Positions 15,802-25,614 of a DNA stretch of 64,000 bases are shown one piece after another. Made by a program: the position numbers and the translations under genes. A model generated the notes under the pieces. It worked only from the letters and a program-made list of their open reading frames with translations. It had not been told where the DNA came from and searched no databases. Source of the DNA: Erythrobacter sp. SD-21 (GTDB taxonomy: Bacteria > Pseudomonadota > Alphaproteobacteria > Sphingomonadales > Sphingomonadaceae); the NCBI RefSeq assembly GCF_000181515.1, contig NZ_ABCG01000001.1, positions 310,001 through 374,000 on the forward strand, read 5' to 3'. Every line of letters begins with the position of its first letter. Within the stretch, counting starts at the first letter, position 1.

Positions 15802-17123
15802 GGCAATTGCTCCTGGAGCTTTTCTTCCGGGGGGGATTTTCGAAGGGGTTGTTCTTGCAATTCCTCAGGCGGGTCGAAGGTCCGGGTCGTGCGAAGAACA
15901 GGAAAGATTTTCGCCCACATGGCGACTGTAACGATCGCGCCTGTGCCGCCGGTCACGACCGCTGCGACCGGGCCGATCGCGTAGGCGAGGCTGCCGGAGA
16001 AGAAGTCGCCAAATTCGTTCGAGGCGCTGATGGTCAACAGGCTGACCGATGACACGCGTCCACGCTTCTCGTCGGGTGTGTGGAGCTGGATCAGCGACTG
16101 GCGGATATAGACGCTGAACATGTCCGCTGCGCCGACGATGAACAGCATCGCGAGGCTCAATGGCATGAAGGTCGAGAAGCCGAAGACGATGGTTGCGACG
16201 CCGAAGATGGCGACGGCCCAGAGCATCTTCGGGCCGACATTTGTTTTCAACGGCCGGAACGAGAACCAGAGCGCCGTGATCGCTGCGCCGACCGCAGGGG
16301 CCATGGCAAGCTGGGCCAGGCCGGTCTCGCCGACCTCCAAAATATCGCGGGCATAGACGGGGAACAGCGCGGTCGCCCCCGCAAGGAAGACGGCGAAGAG
16401 ATCAAGCGTAATCGTGCCGAGCACCATCTTGTTGCGCACGACGTAGCGCAGCCCCTCGACCATGGCGTAGATGGGGCGCTGGTTCTGCGGACGCGGGGGC
16501 TGGGGGACCTTGCCGATAAAGGACAGGGCGGTGATCGAGATGACGAAGAGCGCGGCTGCGGTGATGTAGGGCAGCGAGGGGAAGATCGCATAAGTGTAGC
16601 CGCCTACCGCTGGCCCCACGATCATGCCGACCTGCCACGAAATGCTCGACAGGGCGATCGCGTTGGGCAGGATCGTCTTCGGCACGAGGTTGGGGGCGAG
16701 GGCCGACAGCGCCGGCCCGGCAAACGCACGCGCGATGCCGAGCAGGATCGCCACTCCGAAAATCCACGGCAGGCTCACCGCGTCGGTCCAGGTGAGCCAG
16801 GCGAGCAGGCCGGCGCAGACCAGTTGCAGCAGGACCGTCAGGCGGCCCAGATTGCGTCGGTCGAAATGGTCCGCCGCCCAGCCGCTGAAAGGCGTGAGGA
16901 TGAACAGCGGGACAAACTGCAGCAGGCCGATCAGTGCCAGCTGGCCCGAACTTTCGGCAACGCTCATCCCACTGTCGCGCGCGATGTTGTAGGTCTGCCA
17001 ACCGATGATCAGCATCATCGCGTATTGCGCCAGCGTCATCGACAGGCGCGACAGCCAGTAGGCGCGAAAGTTGGGAATCCTGAGAGGCGAGGTCTCGGGG
17101 GAGGGCGCGGTTTCGGACGTCAC
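15798..17123 (-). CDS. MFS transporter, EntS/MFS_3-like
   Basis: A 441-residue membrane protein with about 12 predicted helices. The motif-A-like loop [17 protein letters not shown] follows helix 2, and the fold resembles the MFS_3 group (EntS, putative exporters). The C-terminal tail after the last helix is long, charged and rich in E, P and Q. It overlaps cysK by four bases, which suggests one mRNA; a role in cysteine or sulfur-metabolite export is conceivable but only context-based. Confidence 0.85.
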   Translation of the reverse strand: MTSETAPSPETSPLRIPNFRAYWLSRLSMTLAQYAMMLIIGWQTYNIARDSGMSVAESSGQLALIGLLQFVPLFILTPFSGWAADHFDRRNLGRLTVLLQLVCAGLLAWLTWTDAVSLPWIFGVAILLGIARAFAGPALSALAPNLVPKTILPNAIALSSISWQVGMIVGPAVGGYTYAIFPSLPYITAAALFVISITALSFIGKVPQPPRPQNQRPIYAMVEGLRYVVRNKMVLGTITLDLFAVFLAGATALFPVYARDILEVGETGLAQLAMAPAVGAAITALWFSFRPLKTNVGPKMLWAVAIFGVATIVFGFSTFMPLSLAMLFIVGAADMFSVYIRQSLIQLHTPDEKRGRVSSVSLLTISASNEFGDFFSGSLAYAIGPVAAVVTGGTGAIVTVAMWAKIFPVLRTTRTFDPPEELQEQPLRKSPPEEKLQEQLP

Positions 17124-17203
17124 GCCAAACGCATGGCAGGCGCCCCTTCGCTTGTGAAGAGACGCCTGCTTGCTCGTTTAGAAACGAATGTTGGTGCTTG
17201 CCC

Positions 17204-17542
17204 TCAGCGCAGCTTGCGCAGGCGCGGATTGGGCTGGAGCGTGTCGATCATGGCGAGGAAGTCATCGACGCGAATGATACGCTCGAACTGGAAGCCGGCG
17301 CGGTTGTCGCGGCACCAGATGCAATAGGCTTCGATACGGCCGATCACCGGCAGCCTCACGACCACGCGTTCGCCTCGGCCAATCCCTTCCGCATCGTCGA
17401 TCATGAAGCCGTTGGCGGAAAGATTGGCGATATGCATGCGCATGTCGCCCTTGCCGTAATGTTCGGCGATGACCGGGTGGTCGACCGGGTGCCGCGCCAT
17501 CCGGCGCTGGTCGGTTACGCTGAGTTGTGCTCCGGCGCTCAT
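17204..17542 (-). CDS. PilZ-domain protein
   Basis: A 112-residue single-domain protein. The c-di-GMP-binding signature of PilZ is visible: an arginine-rich RRMARHPVDHPV near residue 13 and NLSANGFMIDD near 40. This fits a stand-alone c-di-GMP effector, partner unknown. I chose ATG 17542 (AAGGG ten bases upstream) rather than an upstream start that would add 27 residues with no match. It lies downstream of tyrS on the same strand. Confidence 0.82.
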   Translation of the reverse strand: MSAGAQLSVTDQRRMARHPVDHPVIAEHYGKGDMRMHIANLSANGFMIDDAEGIGRGERVVVRLPVIGRIEAYCIWCRDNRAGFQFERIIRVDDFLAMIDTLQPNPRLRKLR

Positions 17543-17654
17543 GCGGTGTGAACCCTTTTGATGTTCTTGTGACCCGCACCTTATTGCCCTCGAAAGGCGA
17601 ATAATTGGTAAACCGGCTCGCAAGTTTTCGCGAGGGAACGCCCGCTAATTCCAG

Positions 17655-18884
17655 TCAACGGCAGATAATCGCGTGTTTCTTCTTGCCGAGCGAAAGCTTT
17701 GCCTGAGCGCCATCGGCCACTTCGACCAGATATCCCGGATCGGTCACCGCTTCGCCGCCGAGCTTCACGGCCCCTTCGGAAAGCTTGCGCTTGGCTTCCT
17801 TGCCCGAAGCGCAGAAGCCGAGGCCCGTCAGTACCGCGCCGATGCGCATGCCTTCCGCGCCGACGGCCAGAGTCGGCAGATCCTCGCCTGCGCCGCCGCC
17901 TGCGAAGGTTTCCGCCGCCGTGCGCGCGGCAAGATCGGCCGCTTCGGATCCGCGGACAAGCGCGGTCACTTCATTGGCAAGGATGGTCTTGGCCTGATTG
18001 ACCTCCGCACCCTCGAGGCTTTCTAGGCGCGCGATTTCGTCCAGCGGCAGGTCGGTGAAGAGGCGCAGGAAACGGCCCACATCGCGATCATCGACATTGC
18101 GCCAGTACTGCCAGAAGTCATAGGCGGGCAGTTGCTCCTCGTTAAGCCACACGGCGCCGGCCGCGGTCTTGCCCATCTTGGCTCCGTCGGCAGTAGTCAG
18201 CAGCGGCGTGGTCAGGCCGAAGAGCTCGCGCCCGTCCATCCGGCGCGCCAGTTCCATGCCGTTGACGATATTGCCCCACTGGTCGCTCCCGCCCATCTGG
18301 AGGCGGCAGTCGTAACGCTGCGCCAGCTCGCGGAAATCGTACGCCTGCAGGATCATGTAATTGAATTCGAGGAAGGTCAGCGGCTGCTCGCGGTCGAGGC
18401 GCAGCTTGACAGAATCGAAGGTCAGCATGCGGTTGACCGTGAAATGCGGGCCGACATCGCGCAGCAGCTCGATATAGCCGAGCTGACTTAGCCATTCGTC
18501 GTTATTGACCATCACGGCATCGGTCGGCCCTTCGCCGAAGGTCAGCAACCGCTCGAACACCGTGCGGATCCCAGCGATATTCGCCTCGATCCCCGCATCG
18601 TTTAGCATTTTACGGCTCTCGTCTTTGCCCGACGGGTCGCCCACCTTGGTCGTGCCGCCGCCCATCACCACGATCGGCTTGTGTCCGGCCTGCTGGAGGC
18701 GGCGCAGCATCATGATCTGCACCAGGCTACCGATGTGCAACGACTGGGCAGTGGCATCGAAACCGATGTAACCGGGCACGACCTGCCGCGCGGCAAGACC
18801 GTCCAGCCCTTCCGGATCGGTAATCTGGTGGATATAGCCGCGCTCTTCGAGCAGACGCAGGAGTTCGGATTGGTAGGTGCTCAT
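17655..18884 (-). CDS. tyrS: Tyrosyl-tRNA synthetase
   Basis: Class I synthetase charging tRNA(Tyr). The 409 residues show the HIGH-type motif HIGSL near 50, the tyrosine-site GGSDQWGNI near 195, a KMSKS-type motif KMGKT near 235 and a C-terminal S4 RNA-binding domain (about 340-409). This is the standard TyrS type of alphaproteobacteria. It is divergent from the DOMON-like gene with only 26 bp between the start codons, so its promoter must overlap or lie within the neighbour. Confidence 0.97.
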   Translation of the reverse strand: MSTYQSELLRLLEERGYIHQITDPEGLDGLAARQVVPGYIGFDATAQSLHIGSLVQIMMLRRLQQAGHKPIVVMGGGTTKVGDPSGKDESRKMLNDAGIEANIAGIRTVFERLLTFGEGPTDAVMVNNDEWLSQLGYIELLRDVGPHFTVNRMLTFDSVKLRLDREQPLTFLEFNYMILQAYDFRELAQRYDCRLQMGGSDQWGNIVNGMELARRMDGRELFGLTTPLLTTADGAKMGKTAAGAVWLNEEQLPAYDFWQYWRNVDDRDVGRFLRLFTDLPLDEIARLESLEGAEVNQAKTILANEVTALVRGSEAADLAARTAAETFAGGGAGEDLPTLAVGAEGMRIGAVLTGLGFCASGKEAKRKLSEGAVKLGGEAVTDPGYLVEVADGAQAKLSLGKKKHAIICR

Positions 18885-18910
18885 GACGGAGCGCCCGCTA
18901 GCATGGGGAT

Positions 18911-19459
18911 TTGGCTTTGGAAACGCATGAACTGGAAGCCCACCGCGCCTATCCTCCGCTGGAGGTGACGTCTGTCGCGGCGCGGATCGTTTCGCGGGAC
19001 GAGAACTGGCTGCGCCTGCGCTGGCGGATCGAGGGCACGGGCAAGCTGGTCGTCCCGGGTTTCGCGGGCAAGGGCAGGGCGGACGAGCTGTGGCGCGCGA
19101 CCTGTTTCGAGCTTTTCCTCAAGCCCGACGGCGGCGAGGCCTATTGTGAGTTCAATCTCTCGCCTTCGGAACGCTGGGCCGCTTATGATTTCAGCGCTCA
19201 GCGCGACGGGATGGAGAACCGCCCCGTCCCGCGCGAGCCGGAATGTACCATGCGGCAGGGAAGCAGCTTTGCGATATTCGACGCAGCGATCCCCGCGGCG
19301 GCACTTCCGCAAGGAGACTGCGCCGCCGGTCTGACGTGCGTGCTGGAAGAAGAGGGCGGCATCAAGAGCTTCTGGGCGCTCTGCCACCCCGGCGATCAAC
19401 CCGATTTCCACGATCCCGCTTGCTTCACTGCGCGGCTTGCGGCACCGACAAGCGCATGA
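18911..19459 (+). CDS. DOMON-like domain protein adjacent to NamZ
   Basis: A 182-residue protein resembling the small DOMON-like family found next to mur recycling genes in sphingomonads. Cues are the WxLRWRIEG strand near 33, [13 protein letters not shown] near 63, [17 protein letters not shown] near 80 and the C-terminal [16 protein letters not shown]. There is no signal peptide. A stop codon at 18899-18901 and the absence of ATG or GTG leave only TTG at 18911 or 18917 as the start. The stop overlaps the ATG of the NamZ gene (ATGA), so the two are coupled; a ligand-binding role in muropeptide recycling is inferred. Confidence 0.78.
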   Translation: MALETHELEAHRAYPPLEVTSVAARIVSRDENWLRLRWRIEGTGKLVVPGFAGKGRADELWRATCFELFLKPDGGEAYCEFNLSPSERWAAYDFSAQRDGMENRPVPREPECTMRQGSSFAIFDAAIPAAALPQGDCAAGLTCVLEEEGGIKSFWALCHPGDQPDFHDPACFTARLAAPTSA

Positions 19460-20658
19460 AATTCGGCATTGATCGTCTCCTCACCGAAAGCGAACTGCGC
19501 GCGCCTCTGGAAGGCAAGCGGGTCTCGCTGATTGCACATCCGGCTTCCGTCACCGCGCAACTCGAGCATTCGCTCGACGCGCTGATCGAACGCGGGATCA
19601 ACGTTACCTCGGCCTTCGGTCCGCAGCATGGCCTGAAGGGCGATAAGCAGGACAATATGGTCGAGACCACGGACGAGACCGACCCGCGTTACGACATCCC
19701 CGTATTCAGCCTCTATGGCGAAGTGCGCCGTCCGACGGGACAGGCCATGTCGACGGCCGATGTGTTCCTGTTCGACTTGCAGGACCTCGGCTGCCGTATT
19801 TACACCTTCGTCACAACCTTGCTTTACGTGCTGGAGGAAGCGGCGACGGCGGGAAAATCGGTCTGGGTGCTCGACAGGCCCAACCCGGCAGGCGGTCCGG
19901 TTGAGGGCACGCTGTTGCTGTCCGGACAGGAAAGCTTCGTCGGCGCCGCGCCGATGGTGATGCGGCACGGCATGACCATGGGGGAGATGGGCCACTGGTT
20001 CGTTGAGCACTTCGGGCTCGATGTCGATTACCGCGTCATACCGATGGAAGGCTGGAAGCCCGGAAAAGCGCCCGGCTACGGTTGGCCGCAGGAGCGCGTC
20101 TGGATCAATCCCAGCCCCAACGCCGCCAGCCTGAACATGGCGCGCGCCTATGCCGGCACGGTCATGCTCGAGGGCACCAATCTGAGCGAGGGCAGGGGAA
20201 CGACCCGCCCGCTGGAGATCCTCTTCGGCGCGCCCGATATCGACGCGAGCGAGGTTCATGCGGAAATGAAGCGCATTGCGCCGATGTGGCTGCGCGGCTG
20301 CCGTTTGCGCGAATGCTGGTTCGAGCCGACCTTCCACAAGCATGCAGGAACGCTCTGCAACGGCTTGATGATCCACGCGGAAGGCCCATTCTACGATCAC
20401 CACGAATTCAAGCCGTGGCGTTTGCAGGCGCTCGCGTTCAAGGCGATCCGCAACCTCTATACCGATTACGAAATCTGGCGCGATTTTCCCTATGAGTACG
20501 AGTTCGACCGTCTCGCCATCGACGTGATCAACGGCGGCCCCGCCTTGCGTGAATGGGTGGACGACAGCGAAGCCGAACCGGGCGACCTCGAAGCGATCGC
20601 CCATGCCGACGAGGAAAGCTGGCGCGAAACCATCGCGCCGCACCTGCTCTATGGCTGA
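19456..20658 (+). CDS. namZ: DUF1343 protein, NamZ-type exo-beta-N-acetylmuramidase
   Basis: The 400 residues match DUF1343, now known as the exo-lytic N-acetylmuramidase family that removes terminal MurNAc from peptidoglycan fragments. Family cues are the N-terminal LIAHPASV, FGPQHGLKGDKQDNM, DVFLFDLQDLGCRIYTF, VLDRPNPAGG and LEGTNLSEGRGTTRPLE. No signal peptide is evident, so action is probably cytoplasmic on imported fragments. It is coupled to the DOMON-like gene by a four-base overlap. Confidence 0.88.
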   Translation: MKFGIDRLLTESELRAPLEGKRVSLIAHPASVTAQLEHSLDALIERGINVTSAFGPQHGLKGDKQDNMVETTDETDPRYDIPVFSLYGEVRRPTGQAMSTADVFLFDLQDLGCRIYTFVTTLLYVLEEAATAGKSVWVLDRPNPAGGPVEGTLLLSGQESFVGAAPMVMRHGMTMGEMGHWFVEHFGLDVDYRVIPMEGWKPGKAPGYGWPQERVWINPSPNAASLNMARAYAGTVMLEGTNLSEGRGTTRPLEILFGAPDIDASEVHAEMKRIAPMWLRGCRLRECWFEPTFHKHAGTLCNGLMIHAEGPFYDHHEFKPWRLQALAFKAIRNLYTDYEIWRDFPYEYEFDRLAIDVINGGPALREWVDDSEAEPGDLEAIAHADEESWRETIAPHLLYG

Positions 20659-20661
20659 TCC

Positions 20662-21003
20662 TCAATTCAGCTTGCGCAGTTTTACCTCGGCCTCGACCTC
20701 GGGAAGGGGGCGGACGTCCGACGTGTCCTGCCGCATGACCATTACGGCGCACCCGTCGATGCTCTGGTCGACCGCGGCAATGAAGTAAGCGTCATCGGAC
20801 GAGGCCGGGCTTTGGTCGAGCTGGGGTTGGCCGCTGGCTGCACGAACCTGCGTTATCCGCTCGTCGCAATTGCGCGCTGCCGTTTCCTCGGAGCGTTCGG
20901 CGGCTTCGGTTTCGGCTCCCGGCTCCCCCCGTTCGACGTCGGTCGACTGGGCGAGCGCTGCGCTGGCTACGAGGGAAAGGGCGCCAAGGGCTAGCAGTTT
21001 CAT
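20662..21003 (-). CDS. Hypothetical secreted protein
   Basis: I do not recognise this 113-residue protein. It has a good signal peptide (MKLLALGALSLVASAALA then Q), an acidic segment with many Glu and Ala, then a small domain with two cysteines (NCDERITQVRAASG and SIDGCAVMVM) that could form a disulfide in the periplasm. I chose ATG 21003 because AGGAGA precedes it. It is convergent with the NamZ gene, three bases apart. Confidence 0.7.
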   Translation of the reverse strand: MKLLALGALSLVASAALAQSTDVERGEPGAETEAAERSEETAARNCDERITQVRAASGQPQLDQSPASSDDAYFIAAVDQSIDGCAVMVMRQDTSDVRPLPEVEAEVKLRKLN

Positions 21004-21048
21004 ACTATCTCTCCTTTGCACCACTTATACAGGAATTGACGATACCTC

Positions 21049-21883
21049 TCAATCGGTTGGCGGTTTCACCGTCTGCACCAGGCTGACCAAAACGAAACTG
21101 ATCAGCATCAGCAGGTACCAGCTGCCGAGCTTTGCCAGGCTGACCAATTCCCAGCAGTCCTCCTGCCCCGGGTAATTCCACGCGTTGGCGAAAGTGGCGA
21201 TGTTCTCGGCGAACCAGATAAACAGCGCGACGAGAAGGAAGCCTAGCAGCAGCGGCATCCAGCGGTGCACGCGCCAGTTGCGGAAGTGGACCCTGGTATT
21301 GCGGAACAGCCAGAAGTGATCGCGAAGAGGAGGATGCGGATGTCCGGCAGCCAGTGGTGGGCGAAAAATTGACATAGATCGCCGCGGCCAGCGCATAAGT
21401 CGCCCAGCGGGGTGGATAGGCGGAATAGCGGAAGTCGAAGATGCGCCAGACGCGAGCGATGTAGCTGCCGACGCTGGCGTACATGAAGCCGGAGAACAGA
21501 GGGACCGCCCCGACATGCAGGAAGCTGTCCTCGGGATAGATCCACGACCCTGCGGCGGTCTTGAACAGCTCCATCACCGTGCCGACCACGTGAAAGATCA
21601 GGATGACCTTCGCCTCGTCCCACGTCTCCAGACGGAACAGCAGCATGCCGGCCTGTATTACCAGCGCCGCCAGCGTGAGGAAATCGTAGCGGTGGAGCGC
21701 AGCATTGTCGGGGTAGAAGAAGTGGGTGAGGAGCAGCAGCGCCAGCAACAGCGCGCCGAACAGGCATGCCCAGGCCTGCTTGAACCCGAAGAGCAGGAAT
21801 TCGTAGAGCCCCAGCTTCCAGCCGCTGCCCGGATCGAATGTCTCGAGGCGCTGGCGGACGGCCTCGAAGCGCGTATGCCTCAA
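21049..21883 (-). pseudogene. DUF817 family membrane protein, broken by two single-base deletions
   Basis: The N-terminal part (21883 to about 21365) reads as DUF817 with several membrane helices. At the T-run (A5 at 21364-21368 on the plus strand) the frame shifts by one base; [18 protein letters not shown] continues in a second frame; at about 21316 another missing base moves the family sequence ([18 protein letters not shown]) into a third frame that runs to TGA at 21049. Either this is a decaying gene or, because both losses are in short homopolymers about 50 bp apart, the sequence has two read errors. A frame read without correction stops at 21005 with a nonsense tail. Confidence 0.75.
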
Positions 21884-21887
21884 CGGC

Positions 21888-23069
21888 TTACCCCTGCTTG
21901 CGGCTCAATTCGCGCATCGCGTCGTCCAGCCCGTCGAGCGTGAGCGGATACATCCGGTCGTTGACAAGGTGCTTCATCACCTTGGTCGATTGCGAATAGC
22001 CCCACTGTTTCTCGGGCACGGGGTTCAGCCACACGGTCGCCGGATAGGTGTTCACGACGCGCTGCATCCAGGTGGCGCCCGCTTCCTCGTTCATATGCTC
22101 GACGCTGCCGCCCGGATGGGTGATCTCGTAGGGGCTCATCGCCGCATCGCCGACAAAGATGATCTTGTAGTCGTGCCCGTATTTGTGGAGCACGTCCCAA
22201 GTCTTGGTCCGCTCCTGCCAGCGGCGGCGGTTGTCCTTCCATACGCCCTCGTAAAGGCAGTTGTGGAAGTAGAAGAATTCGAGGTTCTTGAACTCGCTGG
22301 TTGCCGCGCTGAACAGCTCTTCGGTGACCTTGATGAAAGGATCCATCGACCCGCCGACGTCGAGGAAGAGCAGCAGCTTGACCGCGTTGTGCCGCTCGGG
22401 TCGCATGCGGATATCGAGCCAGCCCTGCTTGGCCGTGCCGCGGATCGTGGCGTCGAGATCGAGCTCGTCCGCCGCGCCCTCACGCGCGAAGCGGCGCAGG
22501 CGGCGCAGTGCCATCTTGATGTTGCGCGTGCCCAGTTCCTTGGTGTTGTCGAGGTTCTTGAACTCGCGCTTGTCCCACACCTTGATCGCACGCTTGTGCC
22601 GGCTTTCCCCGCCGATCCGCACGCCTTCCGGATTGTAACCCGAATTGCCGAAGGGCGAGGTGCCGCCCGTGCCGATCCACTTGTTGCCGCCCTGGTGGCG
22701 CTTTTCCTGTTCCTCAAGCCGCTTCTTCAGCGTCTCCATGATCTCGTCCCAGTCGCCCAGGCTCTTGATCTTCTCCATCTCCTCTTCGGAGAGGAATTTT
22801 TCAGCCACCGCCTTCAGCCAGTCTTCCGGCACATCGACCGGGTTCTGGCCGTAATCGGTCATGATGCCCTTGAAGACCTTGGAGAACACCTGGTCGAACC
22901 GGTCGAGCAGGCCTTCGTCCTTCACGAAGGTGGCGCGGCTGAGGTAATAGAAGGCTTCCGGCGACTGCCCGATCACTTCTTTTTCGAGCGCTTCGAGGAG
23001 CGTGAGATGCTCCTTGAAACTGGCCTGGATCCCTGCGGCACGGAGCTCGTCGACGAAATTGAAAAACAT
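21888..23069 (-). CDS. VWA-domain protein, CoxE-like
   Basis: The 393-residue protein begins [13 protein letters not shown] and carries the CoxE-type helical N-terminal part (about 1-200), then a von Willebrand A domain with a MIDAS-like motif [10 protein letters not shown] near 240 and a threonine/aspartate site further on. Such proteins work with MoxR AAA ATPases as chaperone systems that insert cofactors or activate protein complexes. The matching MoxR gene lies 1.6 kb upstream on the same strand, but a receptor gene on the opposite strand stands between them. The CoxE partner enzyme is not in the window. Confidence 0.88.
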   Translation of the reverse strand: MFFNFVDELRAAGIQASFKEHLTLLEALEKEVIGQSPEAFYYLSRATFVKDEGLLDRFDQVFSKVFKGIMTDYGQNPVDVPEDWLKAVAEKFLSEEEMEKIKSLGDWDEIMETLKKRLEEQEKRHQGGNKWIGTGGTSPFGNSGYNPEGVRIGGESRHKRAIKVWDKREFKNLDNTKELGTRNIKMALRRLRRFAREGAADELDLDATIRGTAKQGWLDIRMRPERHNAVKLLLFLDVGGSMDPFIKVTEELFSAATSEFKNLEFFYFHNCLYEGVWKDNRRRWQERTKTWDVLHKYGHDYKIIFVGDAAMSPYEITHPGGSVEHMNEEAGATWMQRVVNTYPATVWLNPVPEKQWGYSQSTKVMKHLVNDRMYPLTLDGLDDAMRELSRKQG

Positions 23070-23205
23070 GCCGATTCCCTATCGCGGCAGGGGCGGGCGC
23101 GCCACCCCTTATCAAACCATGTAAAATTCCGACAAACTTAACCGACCGCTAACCATTGTCCCCTAGGAGGCAGGGTGAACGAGACCAATAAGGGGGTCGG
23201 CAGTA

Positions 23206-24606
23206 ATGGAAGCCAGTGCAATCGATGCGAAGGGCGCATCGGCGCTCGATCGTATTCCCGAGGCTTGCGGCAAGGTCACCGTAGGGTGTTCCGATGTCGC
23301 CGGCATCGTCCAGGCGGTGCTCGACAGCTCGGGCGTTTTGCGTGCCGAACATGTCGAACTTCAAGGCACCGTCAAGGAACTCGAAGCCGACCAGCGCAAG
23401 GTTGCCGAGGCCAGCGACGAGGCGCGCATACTCTCGGCTCGTGCGATCGAACGCCTCAACATGGGGACGAGCCAGATCCAGTCCTCGCTTTCGCAGATCA
23501 CCAACCTTCTCGACCTCGTCGAAACGCTGGCGACGCACGTCACCGGTTTCGCCGCTGCGATGGACCAGGTTAAGCGCTGCTCACAGGACATCGAGCAGAT
23601 TGCCGAGACCACGAACATCCTCGCTCTCAACGCTACCATCGAGGCGATGCGTGCGGGCGACGCCGGTCGGACCTTTGCGGTTGTCGCGAACGAGGTGAAG
23701 ACCCTCGCCGGGGAAACCCGCAAGGCGACCGACGAGATCAGCGACGTGATCGAAACGCTGGGCAGCGAAGCCGCCACCGTGATCGAACGGATCGAAGCAG
23801 GCGCCAAGGCATCGAACGAGGCCAAGACCTCGGTCGCCAGCATCGATGCGACCATCGCCGGCGTCAGCCAACTGGTGGAAGAAGTCGATCAACAGAACGA
23901 CCAGATCACCCGCGCCACCGGCATGATGACCGAGCACGTCGACCGCGTCTCGGCGGTGATCGACAGCTTCGACCGCGCCGCCAACGAGAACGAGCAGCGC
24001 CTCGAAACCGCGCATGAGCGGATCGAGGAACTCGAGCTTACCGCCAGCGAGATGTTCGACCGTATAGTGCAGGCCGGCCTCTCGCCGCAGGACAGCGCCA
24101 TGGTGGAAGCCGCTCAGAAGCGCGCCCGCGAAGTCGAACAGCTTGCCGAAAAGGCAATCGCCGAAGGCAAGCTCTCGCTCGACCAGTTGTTCGACCAGAA
24201 CTACGTCCAGATCGAGGGCAGCAATCCGATCCGCTATCGCACCGGCCTGATGGACTGGGCGCATGACCATTGGCGCCACGTCCTCGACGATGCCGCCGAA
24301 GGCGACGGTCACGTGATGGCCGCTGCCTGCACCGATATGGCGGGCTATCTTCCGACGCACCTGACGCGCCATTCGCAGGCCCCGACCGGAAATTATGAGG
24401 TCGACGTGCGGAATTGCCGCAACGGTCGCAAGATCCTCGACCCGATCGACCAGCGCGCCAAGAAGAGCAGCGCGCCCTATATGATGGCGGTCTATCGCCA
24501 GGAAAACGACGGCAAGAGCTACCGCGTGGTCCGCAATGTCTATGTGCCGGTCATCATCAACGGACGCCGCTGGGGCGATTTCGAACTCGCCTACAGCTTC
24601 TGCTGA
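23206..24606 (+). CDS. Soluble methyl-accepting chemotaxis protein
   Basis: A 466-residue receptor without transmembrane segments. The signalling hairpin tip is at about 128-165 (ETTNILALNATIEAMRAG and FAVVANEVKTLA), flanked by long coiled coils. The C-terminal 150 residues (LDPIDQRAKKS, VRNVYVPVIINGRRWG) form a sensory-like domain seen at the end of other cytoplasmic MCPs, with no ligand assigned by me. The start ATG 23206 follows AGGGGG; a stop codon is in frame 30 bases upstream. No other che gene is in the window. It ends in a strong terminator. Confidence 0.88.
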   Translation: MEASAIDAKGASALDRIPEACGKVTVGCSDVAGIVQAVLDSSGVLRAEHVELQGTVKELEADQRKVAEASDEARILSARAIERLNMGTSQIQSSLSQITNLLDLVETLATHVTGFAAAMDQVKRCSQDIEQIAETTNILALNATIEAMRAGDAGRTFAVVANEVKTLAGETRKATDEISDVIETLGSEAATVIERIEAGAKASNEAKTSVASIDATIAGVSQLVEEVDQQNDQITRATGMMTEHVDRVSAVIDSFDRAANENEQRLETAHERIEELELTASEMFDRIVQAGLSPQDSAMVEAAQKRAREVEQLAEKAIAEGKLSLDQLFDQNYVQIEGSNPIRYRTGLMDWAHDHWRHVLDDAAEGDGHVMAAACTDMAGYLPTHLTRHSQAPTGNYEVDVRNCRNGRKILDPIDQRAKKSSAPYMMAVYRQENDGKSYRVVRNVYVPVIINGRRWGDFELAYSFC

Positions 24607-24625
24607 CGCCCGAGAGTTGCTCAGG

Positions 24626-24666
24626 AAAAAGGGGCCGGGAAGCGCAGCGCTTTCCGGCCCCTTTTT
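24626..24666. terminator. Bidirectional rho-independent terminator
   Basis: AAAAAGGGGCCGG and CCGGCCCCTTTTT flank an imperfect inner stem (GAAGCGC with GCGCTTT). The T-runs on both strands serve the convergent MCP and MoxR genes. Confidence 0.9.
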
Positions 24667-24682
24667 GCGTGTAGTGAACTGA

Positions 24683-25537
24683 TCAGGTCTGGCGGCGTGC
24701 CATGAAGGCTAGGCGCTCGAACATCATCACGTCCTGCTCGTTCTTGAGCAGCGCACCATGGAGTGGCGGAATGGCCGAGTTCGGGTTGCTGTCCTGCAGC
24801 ACGTCGAGTGGCATGTCTTCGTTAAGCAACAGCTTCAGCCAATCGAGCAGTTCGCTGGTGCTGGGCTTCTTCTTCAGGCCCGGCACTTCGCGCAGCTCGT
24901 AGAAGATTTCCATCGCCTTGCTGACGAGGTTCTTCTGGATGTCGGGGAAGTGGACCTCGATGATCTCGCGCATCGTGTCACGGTCGGGAAACTTGATGTA
25001 GTGGAAGAAGCAGCGGCGCAGGAAGGCGTCGGGCAATTCCTTCTCGTTGTTCGAGGTGATCACCACGATCGGGCGTTCCTTCGCCTCGATCCGCTCATGC
25101 GTTTCGTAGACGTCGAAGCTCATGCGATCGAGTTCCTGCAAGAGGTCGTTCGGAAACTCGATATCGGCCTTGTCGATCTCGTCGATCAGCAGCACGGGCA
25201 GCTCCGGCGAGGTGAAGGCCTCCCACAGCTTGCCCTTCTTGATGTAGTTCGAGATGTCGTGAACGCGCTCGTCGCCCAGCTGGCCGTCGCGAAGGCGGGC
25301 TACCGCGTCGTATTCGTAAAGGCCCTGCTGGGCCTTGGTGGTCGATTTGACGTTCCACTCGATCAGCGGGGCGTCCAGCGCCTTGGAAATTTCATGCGCC
25401 AGCACCGTCTTGCCCGTGCCCGGCTCGCCCTTGACCAGCAGCGGACGGCGCAGCGTGACCGCAGCGTTCACCGCCACCTTCAGGTCTTCGGTGGCGATAT
25501 AGGATTGGGTGCCTTCGAAACTGGTCGGCTCTGACAT
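24683..25537 (-). CDS. MoxR-family AAA+ ATPase
   Basis: A 284-residue AAA ATPase. Walker A GEPGTGKT is near residue 38, Walker B VLLIDEIDKAD near 118, sensor-1 region VVITSNNEKELPDAFLRR near 155 and the C-terminal helical lid follows. This size and sequence match the MoxR group paired with CoxE-like VWA proteins. It is separated from that VWA gene by an oppositely oriented MCP gene. Confidence 0.9.
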   Translation of the reverse strand: MSEPTSFEGTQSYIATEDLKVAVNAAVTLRRPLLVKGEPGTGKTVLAHEISKALDAPLIEWNVKSTTKAQQGLYEYDAVARLRDGQLGDERVHDISNYIKKGKLWEAFTSPELPVLLIDEIDKADIEFPNDLLQELDRMSFDVYETHERIEAKERPIVVITSNNEKELPDAFLRRCFFHYIKFPDRDTMREIIEVHFPDIQKNLVSKAMEIFYELREVPGLKKKPSTSELLDWLKLLLNEDMPLDVLQDSNPNSAIPPLHGALLKNEQDVMMFERLAFMARRQT

Positions 25538-25614
25538 CGGTTTTCCCTTGCAACTTTCCGAGCAGCGTTAGGGGCTTGTCGGGGACCACGCAAGGGTGCT
25601 CCCCCGGTCGAGTT

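Noticed and set aside
21005-21883. Programmed frameshifting in the DUF817 gene
   Set aside because: No slippery heptamer with a downstream structure is evident, and two shifts in the same gene are not expected; error or decay is simpler.
23175-23573. A GTG with a strong AGGAGG site just before the MCP gene
   Set aside because: The frame is out of phase with the MCP and reads through it as an arginine-rich shadow; the MCP sequence itself starts cleanly at 23206.
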